Source of the DNA: Candidatus Nyctobacter psychrophilus
Lineage (GTDB): Bacteria; Vulcanimicrobiota; Vulcanimicrobiia; Vulcanimicrobiales; Vulcanimicrobiaceae
Direction of reading: 5' to 3'
Assembly: GCA_014305025.1 (NCBI GenBank)
Contig: JACRTY010000021.1
Coordinates: 186,001 to 250,000 of the forward strand
Length of the DNA stretch: 64,000 nucleotides
The notes under the pieces were generated by a model. It saw only the letters and a list, made by a program, of their open reading frames with translations. It had not been told where the DNA came from and made no database searches. A program made the translations under genes and the position numbers. Of this stretch, positions 35,467 to 43,878 are shown piece after piece (position 1 is the stretch's first letter; each line of letters begins with the position of its first letter).

Positions 35467-36191
35467 TTAGCGAATCACCCGCTGGAGAGAGGTGGCGTGG
35501 CCAAGAAACGCGTGCAGCTCTTTACGACGCTGTTGATAGAGGCGCTCAATAGCACGTCCGAACGTTGCGCGTCCCAGCGCAAGCGCGAGGTGCGTCTGCG
35601 CTGGAGAGGCCACGGCGGCGGTGCGGAGCGCCTCGGGACGGCGGCCGACGCTTGCCCCGGCAATCGTGCCGCTTTTGAAGCCGATGGTTTCCGCCGTCGT
35701 CGTGATCTGCTGCGGCGAGGCGGCGAACAAGTATGGCGATTGACCGCTGTAATCGTAGTAGTCGGCAGTTGATCGCCGAGTACGAAGCACGCCTCGCCGT
35801 ACAGCGGCACGAGGTACGTGACGGCGGTGCGTTGCTCCGCGGTGCCGAGGACGGGATCGATGCGGCTCATCGTTTCTTTGATCGTCGTCGCGGACGCGCC
35901 CAGCATCCCCGGAACGTTACAGCCGCCGGAATCGCTTGCCCGACGGCTATTTCCGATGTGTCGGCGTAGAGTGTCGTGATCGGATACCAATCCGGCACGC
36001 TGAGCGTCTGCGGCATGCCGCCGCTTGGGGTCGCCGTGAAACGACTCGTACGTATTGGTCGTGGTCGTCAGCGTGACTACCGGACTGCTCTGTGTATCGC
36101 TTTCAACCGTCTTGAAGTCGATCACGTTCGGCTTGCCGTTGAACGCCGCGCCGGTCGCCATCGTGCTCGTGATCGCAACCGTTGCGGTCAA
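35467..36191 (-). pseudogene. Secreted protein of unknown family, multiply frameshifted
   Basis: The ATG at 36191 overlaps the stop of the 170-residue protein gene (ATGA). The first frame reads ATGAAFNGKPNVIDFKTVES. A second frame carries FTATPSGGMPQTLSVPDWYP and ADTSEIAVGQAIP. The first frame returns with MLGASATTIKETMSRIDPVL, TAVTYLVPLYGEACFVLGDQ. A third frame carries DYYDYSGQSPYLFAASPQQ and ETIGFKSGT. This patchwork of protein-like text in three frames shows decay of what was probably one gene of about 240 codons. I do not recognise the family. It joined the next gene upstream in an operon. Confidence 0.55.
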
Positions 36192-36700
36192 CGGCCGATG
36201 ATCGATTTCAACAGTCTCGTGTCGTTGCTCGAAATCGCGCCGGCTTTCTTCTCCGCGACCTGCGCGATCGTGACGAAACCAGCGGCGGGACTATAGGCGA
36301 TGCCTTGCTCCCGCTCGCCGTTTGCGTCAAAGGTAAAAAACACGGAATACGGCTTGACCGGCCGCAAATCGAACGTGCCGATGTGCGCGTGCCGCTGCGT
36401 CAAGGTGCGGTGAAACCGATCGATGATGCCATACGCCGCCGCTTGCGTCTCAGGCCGCGGGACGACCGCGATGCTGACCGTCGTCATCTTCGTCCAGTGT
36501 GACGTCGACTCGCCGGGGCGCACGAACTCGAGCAGCAGCCGCGACTTGTCCCGCGGCTGCACGGCGCGAACCAATTGCGGCGTACCCAGCAGCCGGGCCA
36601 GCCTGAGATAGGGTGGGTCGACCGCTCGCGTAGCGCCGGCCAGTGCGGGCGCGATGCCCGCCGCCATCAGCGCGGCGATGGTGACCAAAAAGATTCGCAT
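36188..36700 (-). CDS. Hypothetical secreted protein
   Basis: A 170-residue protein with a signal peptide (MRIFLVTIAALMAAGIAPALAG) and a mature domain of mixed strands (LLLEFVRPGESTSHWTKMTT, TFDLRPVKPYSVFFTFDANG). I recognise no family. The ATG at 36700 is preceded by GAGG and begins the signal peptide. It is followed with a four-base overlap by the frameshifted secreted protein at 35467-36191, so it may have lost its partner. It is divergent from the gene at 36764. Confidence 0.6.
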   Translation of the reverse strand: MRIFLVTIAALMAAGIAPALAGATRAVDPPYLRLARLLGTPQLVRAVQPRDKSRLLLEFVRPGESTSHWTKMTTVSIAVVPRPETQAAAYGIIDRFHRTLTQRHAHIGTFDLRPVKPYSVFFTFDANGEREQGIAYSPAAGFVTIAQVAEKKAGAISSNDTRLLKSIIGR

Positions 36701-36763
36701 GCGGCCTCGTTCGCTGCGCCCGCTTGTTTGCCGTTTCGACCGTGGTGGTAAGTAACCGCCACG

Positions 36764-37651
36764 ATGTATCGACAAGCGAAGGACTTTGTAAGCGGCGAGG
36801 TCGATCGGCGCTCGACCGCAGCGGGACAGCAGGTGAACTCATCCGCCGAGCACCTGCGCACGATCGCGGAACAACTCCGCGGCGACGATTTCGGCCGCCC
36901 GCTGGCCGAGTTCGTCGATAGGGGCGCCGAGACGCTCGATGAGTTCGGACAGTACTTGCAGGACAGCGATTCCGACCGACTCTTGTCGGACGCTGAGGCT
37001 TTCGGGCGCGAGCGCCCGTGGGCCGTTGTGCTTGCGGGGTTGGCAATAGGGCTGACGGCGTCGCGCCTGATGAAGACCGCCGGCATGGCGGACGATGGCG
37101 CTGAATTCCGGTACGGGTCCGCCGCGACGACGCGCGCGGCCGGCAGTGGAGCTTCATCCGGCACGTCGTCATCCGGCACGTCGACCACGGGCACGTCGAC
37201 CTCAGGCTCGCCAGCGCCACGGTCGCCCGGCGCATCATCATCCGGGACGTCATCGCCCGGCTCGTCACCGCCGGGTCCCCCGTCGCGCGGTACGTCGCCG
37301 AGTGCCCCGTCGCCCGGCACGTCATCGCCCGGCACCGCATCGCCCGGCGCCGCGTCGCCCGGCAGATCATCGTCGCAGCCCGGTCAGCCCCGACCCGGCG
37401 CGACGACGACGCAACCGAACCCGGGGAACCCCTCTCCGCCCCGCTCGCCCGGCTCTCCCGCAACCTCGCAGGGGCTACCGACCAGCCGCAGCGCCCCGCC
37501 TCCGCCGGGTTCCGGCGGGACGCCGAAGTCCTATGCAAGCGGAAACGAGCCGCGAAACCAAGGCGGCGCCGCCTCGACGGGAGCCGACACGCCGATCTCT
37601 AGCGACGCGGCGCCGATGAAAGCGCGCAAGAATAGCGACAGCGACCGCTGA
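36764..37651 (+). CDS. Membrane-anchored protein with long Ser/Pro/Gly/Thr-rich tail
   Basis: A 295-residue protein. Residues 1-110 are helical and charged (GQQVNSSAEHLRTIAEQLRG, EFVDRGAETLDEFGQYLQDS), ending in a single hydrophobic segment (PWAVVLAGLAIGLTASRLMK). This layout is found in small envelope proteins beside DUF1469 and DUF3618 genes. Residues 125-290 are low-complexity and disordered, built from Ser, Thr, Gly and Pro with loose repeats such as PGTSSPGT and SGTSTSGS. It overlaps the downstream DUF1469 gene (TGATG), so they are co-translated. The function of the tail is unknown. Confidence 0.75.
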   Translation: MYRQAKDFVSGEVDRRSTAAGQQVNSSAEHLRTIAEQLRGDDFGRPLAEFVDRGAETLDEFGQYLQDSDSDRLLSDAEAFGRERPWAVVLAGLAIGLTASRLMKTAGMADDGAEFRYGSAATTRAAGSGASSGTSSSGTSTTGTSTSGSPAPRSPGASSSGTSSPGSSPPGPPSRGTSPSAPSPGTSSPGTASPGAASPGRSSSQPGQPRPGATTTQPNPGNPSPPRSPGSPATSQGLPTSRSAPPPPGSGGTPKSYASGNEPRNQGGAASTGADTPISSDAAPMKARKNSDSDR

Positions 37652-38061
37652 TGGAGCAGAAGCCGCCGGCCTACGCCGAGAAGTCGCTGCCCGAACTCCT
37701 GCGGCAGCTTTCGACCGACACCGCGACCTTGGTGCGGCAAGAGGTCGCTCTTGCGCGGGCCGAGTTGAGTCAGATCATGGCGAAGGTCACCGCGTCGGCC
37801 GGAATGTTCGGCGTCGCCGCCATTGCGGCCATCGGCGCGTTCGGCGCTTTCACGGCGTTTCTGATCTTGGTGATTTCGCTCGTCGTGCCGGCCTGGGCCG
37901 CAGCGTTGATCGTGATGGTATTGTACGGCGTCGTGGCGGCGATTGGCGCGTTGGCCGGCAAGAATGCGTTGCAGAGGGTCACGCCGGTCCCGCAGCAGTC
38001 TGTTGAAAGTGTCAAAGAAGACGTCGAGGCGGTGCGGGCGGGTGTACGCCGAGGGCGATGA
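37651..38061 (+). CDS. Phage holin-like DUF1469 membrane protein
   Basis: A 136-residue inner-membrane protein. An N-terminal amphipathic helix (LPELLRQLSTDTATLVRQEV, ALARAELSQIMAKV) precedes two membrane segments (GVAAIAAIGAFGAFTAFLIL and WAAALIVMVLYGVVAAIGAL), the layout of the DUF1469/Phage_holin_3_6 family. Despite the name these are chromosomal proteins, often beside DUF3618, YihY and similar envelope genes, as here. It is coupled to the preceding gene, and its stop overlaps the YihY remnant start (ATGA). Confidence 0.88.
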   Translation: MEQKPPAYAEKSLPELLRQLSTDTATLVRQEVALARAELSQIMAKVTASAGMFGVAAIAAIGAFGAFTAFLILVISLVVPAWAAALIVMVLYGVVAAIGALAGKNALQRVTPVPQQSVESVKEDVEAVRAGVRRGR

Positions 38062-38226
38062 GCCTCGGGGTGCTCAAAGCAACAGCCATTGCCTACTCGA
38101 CGATTTTTTCGCTTGGGGCCGCTCTTCATCGTCTTGATCGCCATTGCCGGACCGCTCTTGGGCTCGCACACGAAGGCGGGGAATCAGTTGCTCGCCGCGA
38201 TCAGCAAGTCCGTGGGTAAACCATAG
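38058..38226 (+). pseudogene. YihY/BrkB family membrane protein, fragment
   Basis: The ATG at 38058 overlaps the DUF1469 stop and gives MSLGVLKATAIAYSTIFSLG. Near 38118 the family-like text continues in another frame, SLGPLFIVLIAIAGPLLGSH, ending at the TAG at 38224. YihY proteins normally begin with a longer cytosolic helix containing RLAAALAYYTIFSL before this first membrane segment and are about 300 residues with six helices. Here an internal piece is deleted, a frame is lost, and everything after the first helix is gone. It is a 55-codon relic at the end of the operon. Confidence 0.6.
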
Positions 38227-38298
38227 AATCAGCACGCGCGCGGATCGGCCGAAGGCCGAACGCTACAGATTCGACGAAGTCGAATTCATAGGAGACAC

Positions 38299-39003
38299 AT
38301 GAACAACGAAAACGATCCGCAGGCGATCCGCGAAGAGATCGAAGCAACCCGCGAACGCATCGCCGATACCGCCGAAGCGTTGGCTTATAAGAGCGACGTG
38401 CCGGCGCGCATGAAGGATAACGTCAACGCTCGCGTCGAGGACCTCAAGTCGAAGGTCGGCGATGCGGCTTCCGCCGTGTCGTCCAAATTGGGCGGGGCTT
38501 CCGATGCTGCTAAGAGCAATGTCGCCGACTTGGCAGATACCGCCAAATCCAAATTGAGCGATGCAAGCGATACGGCGAAGGCTAAGTTGAGTGACGTAAG
38601 CGATACGGCGCGGGCCAAGTTGAGCGATGCCGCCGACGCCGCCAAAGGGCGCTCCGGCGGCGCGGGGCCATACGACGAGGACCTCACGGCAGCGACGCGG
38701 AGAGATGTCGGGGTGCCCGCCTCGGATCGCGCCCGTGCCTTCACCTCGAACGCCAAGGACTTGATTACCGGCAATCCGCTCGGACTTGCCATCGGCTCGA
38801 TCGCGGCCGGTTTTTTGATCGGCCTCGCGATACCGGTCAGCGACGTCGAACGCGAAAACGTCGGGCCGCTCGGCGACCGCGTTGCGAGCGGCGCCAAAGC
38901 GCAGGCGGAAGATCTGGTCCAGCAAGGCAAGGCCGCCGTCGTTTCAGCGGTGACCGACGCACTTACGCCCAGCTCGCAGTCGAGTTCTCCGTCGGGCTCG
39001 TAA
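38299..39003 (+). CDS. DUF3618 domain protein with LEA-like 11-residue repeats
   Basis: A 234-residue protein. Residues 7-45 form the DUF3618 domain (PQAIREEIEATRERIADTAE, ALAYKSDVPARMKDNV). Residues 50-118 are an amphipathic helix with 11-residue repeats. Residues 150-175 contain a hydrophobic segment (GNPLGLAIGSIAAGFLIGLA). The C-terminus is Ser-rich. A clear ribosome site (AGGAGACAC) precedes ATG 38299. It is the last intact gene of the envelope-type cluster 36764-39003. Its last 41 bases overlap the convergent folK-folE2 gene. LEA-like repeats usually suggest membrane or desiccation protection, but that is inference here. Confidence 0.85.
   Translation: MNNENDPQAIREEIEATRERIADTAEALAYKSDVPARMKDNVNARVEDLKSKVGDAASAVSSKLGGASDAAKSNVADLADTAKSKLSDASDTAKAKLSDVSDTARAKLSDAADAAKGRSGGAGPYDEDLTAATRRDVGVPASDRARAFTSNAKDLITGNPLGLAIGSIAAGFLIGLAIPVSDVERENVGPLGDRVASGAKAQAEDLVQQGKAAVVSAVTDALTPSSQSSSPSGS
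38503..38634 (+). repeat. Four tandem 33-bp repeats encoding LEA-like 11-mers
   Basis: Residues 69-112 of the DUF3618 protein are four consecutive 11-residue units: DAAKSNVADLA, DTAKSKLSDAS, DTAKAKLSDVS and DTARAKLSDAA, with a partial fifth (DAAKG). The period and the Ala/Lys/Asp pattern match group 3 LEA-type amphipathic helices. Confidence 0.8.
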
Positions 39004-40510
39004 CCGGCGACGCGCGCGTGCCGAGCCACGCCGCGAGGTCGGTTCGCTCCAGACCCTCCGCCTGGCCCGAATTGCGGCGTGAGCATAGCTCGCGTCGCAA
39101 TTCGCCGAAGGTCCCAAACCCTTCGGCGAGCGCGTCGTGCTTGTGGATCGATTCGTAATTGATTTGACTGGCCACGACGAACGACTCATCGGGAAAGTCC
39201 GCGTACATGTCAAGCGTTCGCGAAAGGATGCCGCGCACGACGTCTTCGACGAAGCGTGGATTGCGGTGCGCCTTGTTGACGATGAAAAACTCATCGGGAC
39301 GCTTGAGCAGGTCGTAGGTTTCGCTCGACATCGCGTTCTCGACGATCTCGACGAGGTCGGCGGCCACGATTTCGGCGTCGCGCCCAGCGGGTGTCCCCAC
39401 TAGCACGCAGCCGCGTCCGCGTTGATTATGGGTGGCCAGCGGTAAGGCATCGAGCGCCCGCTGTGCCTGGTCCGGCGTGAACCCTGCCGCCAGCAGCTCG
39501 CGCGTTGAGTGCTCGCGCATCATCAACTGGGCGCACGGGCACGCGGTCATTCCTTCGGCTTCGACGCCGACGACGTGTCTGAGGCCCGCGGGGCCGGCAT
39601 GCGCAATGCCGATCAGCGTGTACGTCTCCTCGGTGCGTTTGCCGCTGACCGGCGTCCAACGCTCGAGCCCGAATTGTGCGCGCAGCCTCACGTCGGCACG
39701 GGAGGCATGCTGCGACGCGACGATCTGCCGAGCGACGGCACGCACGATGTCTTCGATCCGCCCCGCTCCTTCGTCGCTCGCGAGGACATCGAGCGTCGTT
39801 TCCTCCAAGAGTTCGGAGAAGCGCGACATGTGCAGGCCCGCCTTATCGGCGCGCAGATCCGCCGTCATCGTAAATTCTCCGTTGAAGGCACGCTCGCGAT
39901 CACCGACGCGCAGCCGTACGAGACGTTTGACGTTCGCGACTCCCACGCGCGCGATCGACAGGGCAATCTCGGGGGCCTCATCTTGCCGGTTCGCAACAAA
40001 GTGCAGGGAGCGTGCGATCTTTGCGATACCGTCCCCATCCGCTCGCGCCGCAAGCGCAGCAAGGCGTTGGCCCGAACGCGGCTCGACGACGTCGCCGGCG
40101 ATCTCGGCCAGCGGAACGAGATTGAACGGCCGCACGGCGAGATCGGGATGCGGCACCGCGAAACGCCCGAAGTCGGCACAGATCTCGTCGATCAACAGAA
40201 TGTCGATGTCGATCGGCCGGGCGGCCAACGGCTGCGTGCTTTGCCGGCCGACGGCCAGCTCCGCGTCGCGCAAGAACGCTTCGAGCGCAACGGGCTCGAG
40301 CGCGGTCCGGGCGCGGACCGCGACGTTGAGATACGCAGGACCCTGCGCACCCAAAGCCGGCGGCGCTTCGTAGTACGCGGATACGGCCTCGATCGCAAGC
40401 GAAGCGCGCAGCTTTTGCAGAGCCTGCACGATGTTGCCTTGCCGGTCGCCGAGGTTCGAGCCGAGCCCAAGGTAGACCGTGTGGAGCGGCGTCTCTGCGG
40501 CTTGGCTCAC
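38963..40510 (-). CDS. Fused HPPK (FolK) and GTP cyclohydrolase FolE2
   Basis: A 515-residue fusion. Residues 10-160 are 6-hydroxymethyl-dihydropterin pyrophosphokinase (VYLGLGSNLGDRQGNIVQAL, GPAYLNVAVRARTAL, and the active-site AARPIDIDILLIDE, HPDLAVRPFNLVPLAEI). Residues 175-490 are a type IB GTP cyclohydrolase (FolE2/MptA): ARVGVANVKRLVRLRVGDRE, HMSRFSELLEE, the metal-binding Cys in AEGMTACPCAQLMMREHSTR (Cys324/Cys326) and RNPRFVEDVVRGILSRTLDM. The enzyme would combine the first and a later step of folate synthesis; dihydroneopterin aldolase (FolB) is not here. It is coupled by ATGA overlap to the zinc protease gene. Confidence 0.9.
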   Translation of the reverse strand: MSQAAETPLHTVYLGLGSNLGDRQGNIVQALQKLRASLAIEAVSAYYEAPPALGAQGPAYLNVAVRARTALEPVALEAFLRDAELAVGRQSTQPLAARPIDIDILLIDEICADFGRFAVPHPDLAVRPFNLVPLAEIAGDVVEPRSGQRLAALAARADGDGIAKIARSLHFVANRQDEAPEIALSIARVGVANVKRLVRLRVGDRERAFNGEFTMTADLRADKAGLHMSRFSELLEETTLDVLASDEGAGRIEDIVRAVARQIVASQHASRADVRLRAQFGLERWTPVSGKRTEETYTLIGIAHAGPAGLRHVVGVEAEGMTACPCAQLMMREHSTRELLAAGFTPDQAQRALDALPLATHNQRGRGCVLVGTPAGRDAEIVAADLVEIVENAMSSETYDLLKRPDEFFIVNKAHRNPRFVEDVVRGILSRTLDMYADFPDESFVVASQINYESIHKHDALAEGFGTFGELRRELCSRRNSGQAEGLERTDLAAWLGTRASPVTSPTENSTASWA

Positions 40511-43302
40511 GCCCCTCGCACGGCGCCGGGATCGAGCGCATGGCGGACGCGGCTCTGCATGTCCTCGAGATGCGCGCGCGTGGGCACGTCGAGCCGGCGA
40601 TCGCGTAGCGCCGTGGTGACGCTTTCGTTCAAACGCCGCAACTCGTACCGGGCCAGCGATACCGTGTCGCCCGGGTAGCCGAGCGCGTTGACGAGAAAGC
40701 TCGGCGCAAGCGAGAACGCGATCATGAGGTGGGTGTACCGGCGCTGGAGGTTGCGATGCAACGGATCGATCGTCGGCCGAGCGACGTCGTCCCAGACCGC
40801 GGCCTGCATCCAGCCGAAGAGATCGTCGAGCGACATCGTCTCCGTCCCCGCCGGCGCAACGAGATGCTGATTGGCGAGCCGGCTCATCGTGTCGGGTGAG
40901 AACAGCTCAAACATCACGTCGTCCTGCATCGTCCCGACGAAGTCTTCGAGCGGGAAATCGGACTGTTCGACGTCCCGCACGCCGCGATGCAAGTAGTGAT
41001 CGGGCCCCAAGTCGGCGAGCAGTTCGGGCGAAAAGCGCAGCGCACGGCTCGAGAAAACGTTTTCGGCGAGCAGTGCGAAGGCGCGGCGCGCTTCCGCGCG
41101 CGGGATGGCCCGAAACGGCGGTGCTCCGCCCGGCTGCCCGCGGTGCGCGCGCGACGTTCGGATGCCGCCGACGTACTTGGTGGCAAGCAACGCGGCGCGT
41201 TCGTAACCGCGCATCAACGTTTCGAACGTCGCCCGCTCTTCGAAGTATGGTTCATCCGCCCGCGGATACACGCGGTCGAGGCTCGACACCAAACCGCCGT
41301 AGACGTCGAACTGGTTGTGATAGAAGTTCAAGGGATCGCGTCCGAGCGCGAACGTCGCGACGTACGGGTCGATCGCCAGCGGCCCGTTCGCATCCTCGTC
41401 GGTCGCATACGCATACTGGGGGCGCGTGCTCTCGTCGGCGATGGCCCGCAGAGCCGCTCTTTCGTCGTCGGGCCGGTGCACGCCCGGAAAATGAGCGTAA
41501 CCGTAGCGGATGGCCCACAAATCGTAGGGTCCTAGATTCAACTGAAAGTAATCGCCTTGCGGCTGACCCGGGGGCGACAGGTTGAGCGGGGCATAGCCCA
41601 TCACCGAGGCGACGAGGCCATGCTCTTGCGTGAAACGCTTATCGTGAATTTGGGGAAGCGCGTACAAATGAAACGCCGCGAAGTTGTGCCGTAATCCGAA
41701 GTTGTGGCCCGACTCGTGCAGCACGACCGAGCGCAGCCAATGGTCGGCGTAGCGCTGCATGGCGGCCGACCCAGCCCCGCTTGCCCGCAACTCGACGGTC
41801 CCGGCAGCCGCCATTTCGGCCGACGCCTGGGCGAAATCGTCACAATGTTCGCTATCGCGGCATCCAAGTTGCGTCGCTGCTGCCGGCAGCGATGAAACGG
41901 GTAACCCCGCCGCACCGAGCCCCGCCGTGCGCGTCGGCTGGACTTGATCGACGAAGCCGCGTTTGACCGAACGCAGCGCTTCGCCGTCGATGACGATCTC
42001 GACGCGCAGGATCTCACCCGTGCGCGGATCGGCAATGTGCGGGCCGTAGGCGGAAAAGGCCGGCTGGTCGCTCGTGATCCACCGCACCGTGGAATACCGC
42101 GCATCGTCGGGATCCCATGACGGGTCCTCGGGCTGGTCGCGAACCTCGATGGCATTCGGTATGCCGACCTTCGCAAAGGCCGCGTTCCACGAGAGCAGCG
42201 CCGTCCTGATCGCGCCCTTGTACTGCGCGGGAATCTCGTTGGTGAGGTAGTACACGATCGGGCCGTTGTTGAAGTTCCAACGGTCGATATAGCGCACGAA
42301 CGGCGTCGGAAGCGCATCGTCGTTGAAGCGCTTCTGCGCGGTAATGAAGTAGCCGACCCGATCGTCGGCGAGCCGGGGCACGTAACTGCCGCGGGCCGGC
42401 GCATCGATGATCGAGTAGTGCATGCGCAGCCGCACGCCGCGGCCGTCGGGCGCGCCCACGATCTCCCCCGCGGGCCCCGAAAACGCCAGGCTCGCGAGAA
42501 TCTCGTCGTTCTCGGGAAGCGCTTTGGTCCGTTCGATGTACGACTTGCTCGCGTCGACGGAAAATGCCGGGTGCGGCGGACCGCCCAAGAGAATCACCGG
42601 CTCGGGCGGGCCGCTTCCGCCGAGCGATTTCGCGACGTTCTCGAAGTCGGTCAAGAAGAAGGCGGCCGACACGACGACGCGTTTGGTTTTCGTGTCTTCG
42701 GCGACGATCGGCGTGCTGTTGATGACCGAATCGGTCACCGAGATGGCGAGGGCGTTCGCCGCTGCTGAGTTGGGCGGCGCGCTGAAGGATGAATTGCGAT
42801 CGATCCACAGGACGCGCTTGCCGACGCGTTTGAACTCGATGATGAACGAGTCGAACACCCGGCCCGCGAACGCTTCGCTACCGACGCCCGATGCTAAAAC
42901 GGGCGCAATGATGAACGGGTGATCGAGCTGCTGCGGCCCGAGGTCGAAGTACGTCTCGTCGTCTTTGGCCAGGATATCGATCAAGCCGAATTGGCGCGTC
43001 GCGTTCTTGACGAAGCTCGCGTACGGCGCGGGCGAGGCGCTTGACCCGCCGAAATTCGGGAGGTGGAACCCGGGCGGAAACGTCGGGACGGCCACCGCCC
43101 GCAACCTTTCCGGCGAGGCCGAGGGAGCGGGTGAGGCCGTCGGCTCGGGCGCAGCGGAAGGCGGGGGGGACGGCGAGACGCCGGGGTCGGGCGACGGCTG
43201 GACGACCGGCGCGTCAGCATTCTGCTGCGCGTGAGAACCGAGGGGAATCAATGCTGCCGCGGCAGCGGCCAAGACGAACGGGAAAAGGCGGCGGGCGATC
43301 AC
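40507..43302 (-). CDS. Large secreted zinc metalloprotease (DUF5117/DUF4953 type)
   Basis: A 931-residue exported protein. It has a signal peptide (ARRLFPFVLAAAAAALIPLG), a Pro/Ser/Ala-rich linker (residues 30-75), an N-terminal beta-rich part (GLIDILAKDDETYFDLGPQQ, and NGPIVYYLTNEIPAQYKGAI) and the metzincin-like active site VVLHESGHNFGLRHNF, with the HExxHxxGxxH histidines beginning at His529. The C-terminal half fits the DUF4953 region. Such proteins are common in Bacteroidota and other diderms, and their substrates are unknown. I chose GTG 43302 at the signal peptide; the open frame to 43386 would cross the divergent msrA start. Its stop overlaps the folK-folE2 start. Confidence 0.87.
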   Translation of the reverse strand: MIARRLFPFVLAAAAAALIPLGSHAQQNADAPVVQPSPDPGVSPSPPPSAAPEPTASPAPSASPERLRAVAVPTFPPGFHLPNFGGSSASPAPYASFVKNATRQFGLIDILAKDDETYFDLGPQQLDHPFIIAPVLASGVGSEAFAGRVFDSFIIEFKRVGKRVLWIDRNSSFSAPPNSAAANALAISVTDSVINSTPIVAEDTKTKRVVVSAAFFLTDFENVAKSLGGSGPPEPVILLGGPPHPAFSVDASKSYIERTKALPENDEILASLAFSGPAGEIVGAPDGRGVRLRMHYSIIDAPARGSYVPRLADDRVGYFITAQKRFNDDALPTPFVRYIDRWNFNNGPIVYYLTNEIPAQYKGAIRTALLSWNAAFAKVGIPNAIEVRDQPEDPSWDPDDARYSTVRWITSDQPAFSAYGPHIADPRTGEILRVEIVIDGEALRSVKRGFVDQVQPTRTAGLGAAGLPVSSLPAAATQLGCRDSEHCDDFAQASAEMAAAGTVELRASGAGSAAMQRYADHWLRSVVLHESGHNFGLRHNFAAFHLYALPQIHDKRFTQEHGLVASVMGYAPLNLSPPGQPQGDYFQLNLGPYDLWAIRYGYAHFPGVHRPDDERAALRAIADESTRPQYAYATDEDANGPLAIDPYVATFALGRDPLNFYHNQFDVYGGLVSSLDRVYPRADEPYFEERATFETLMRGYERAALLATKYVGGIRTSRAHRGQPGGAPPFRAIPRAEARRAFALLAENVFSSRALRFSPELLADLGPDHYLHRGVRDVEQSDFPLEDFVGTMQDDVMFELFSPDTMSRLANQHLVAPAGTETMSLDDLFGWMQAAVWDDVARPTIDPLHRNLQRRYTHLMIAFSLAPSFLVNALGYPGDTVSLARYELRRLNESVTTALRDRRLDVPTRAHLEDMQSRVRHALDPGAVRGA

Positions 43303-43352
43303 GCTTTCTTCTTCGACGAACCGTTGCGCGAATGATGCTGTTATAGGAGCGT

Positions 43353-43844
43353 ATGGACGATTCGAATGAGCTAACCGCCCGCGCAACGTTCGGGGCGGGG
43401 TGTTTCTGGGGCGTCGAGGCGGCGTTTCGTCAATTGCCGGGCGTTGCGGACGCCCTCGCCGGTTACGAAGGTGGGACGACCGAGCATCCGACCTACCGTG
43501 ACGTCTGCACGCATCGCACGGGTCACGCCGAGGTCGTTGAAGTGACCTACGATCCCGCCCGCATCTCGTACGAGCAGTTACTCGAGACGTTTTGGTCGAT
43601 GCACGATCCGACGACGCGCGACCGTCAAGGCCCCGATGTCGGCTCGCAATATCGCAGCGTCATCTTTTATCACACGCCGGAGCAGCAGGCAGCAGCCGAA
43701 GCGTCCAAAGCCGCGGCCGATGCAAGTGGACGGTTCCGGCGTCCGATCGTCACGCAGATCGTCCCGGCGCAGAGCTTCTACCGCGCCGAAGACTATCACC
43801 AGCGCTACTTCGAGAAAAACGGCATCGCGTGTCACATCTCGTAG
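43353..43844 (+). CDS. msrA: Peptide-methionine (S)-S-oxide reductase MsrA
   Basis: A 163-residue cytosolic enzyme that repairs S-methionine sulfoxide. The catalytic [16 protein letters not shown] (Cys17), [51 protein letters not shown] and the C-terminal [12 protein letters not shown] are all conserved. A probable resolving cysteine sits near the end (GIACHIS). A good ribosome site (AGGAG) precedes ATG 43353. It is divergent from the zinc protease and followed by a convergent DUF4239 gene. No msrB is fused. Confidence 0.95.
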   Translation: MDDSNELTARATFGAGCFWGVEAAFRQLPGVADALAGYEGGTTEHPTYRDVCTHRTGHAEVVEVTYDPARISYEQLLETFWSMHDPTTRDRQGPDVGSQYRSVIFYHTPEQQAAAEASKAAADASGRFRRPIVTQIVPAQSFYRAEDYHQRYFEKNGIACHIS

Positions 43845-43878
43845 AAATGGCGTTGCGCTGGGCCGGTGCGCGACGGGT

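Noticed and set aside
36667..37335. Minus-strand frame with Asp/Gly/Pro repeats (GDDVPGD-like)
   Set aside because: It is the antisense of the low-complexity tail of the gene at 36764; the repeats follow from the Ser/Pro/Gly codons on the other strand.
37651..38061. Prophage holin
   Set aside because: The DUF1469 family carries the phage holin name, but the context is chromosomal envelope genes and no phage gene is present.
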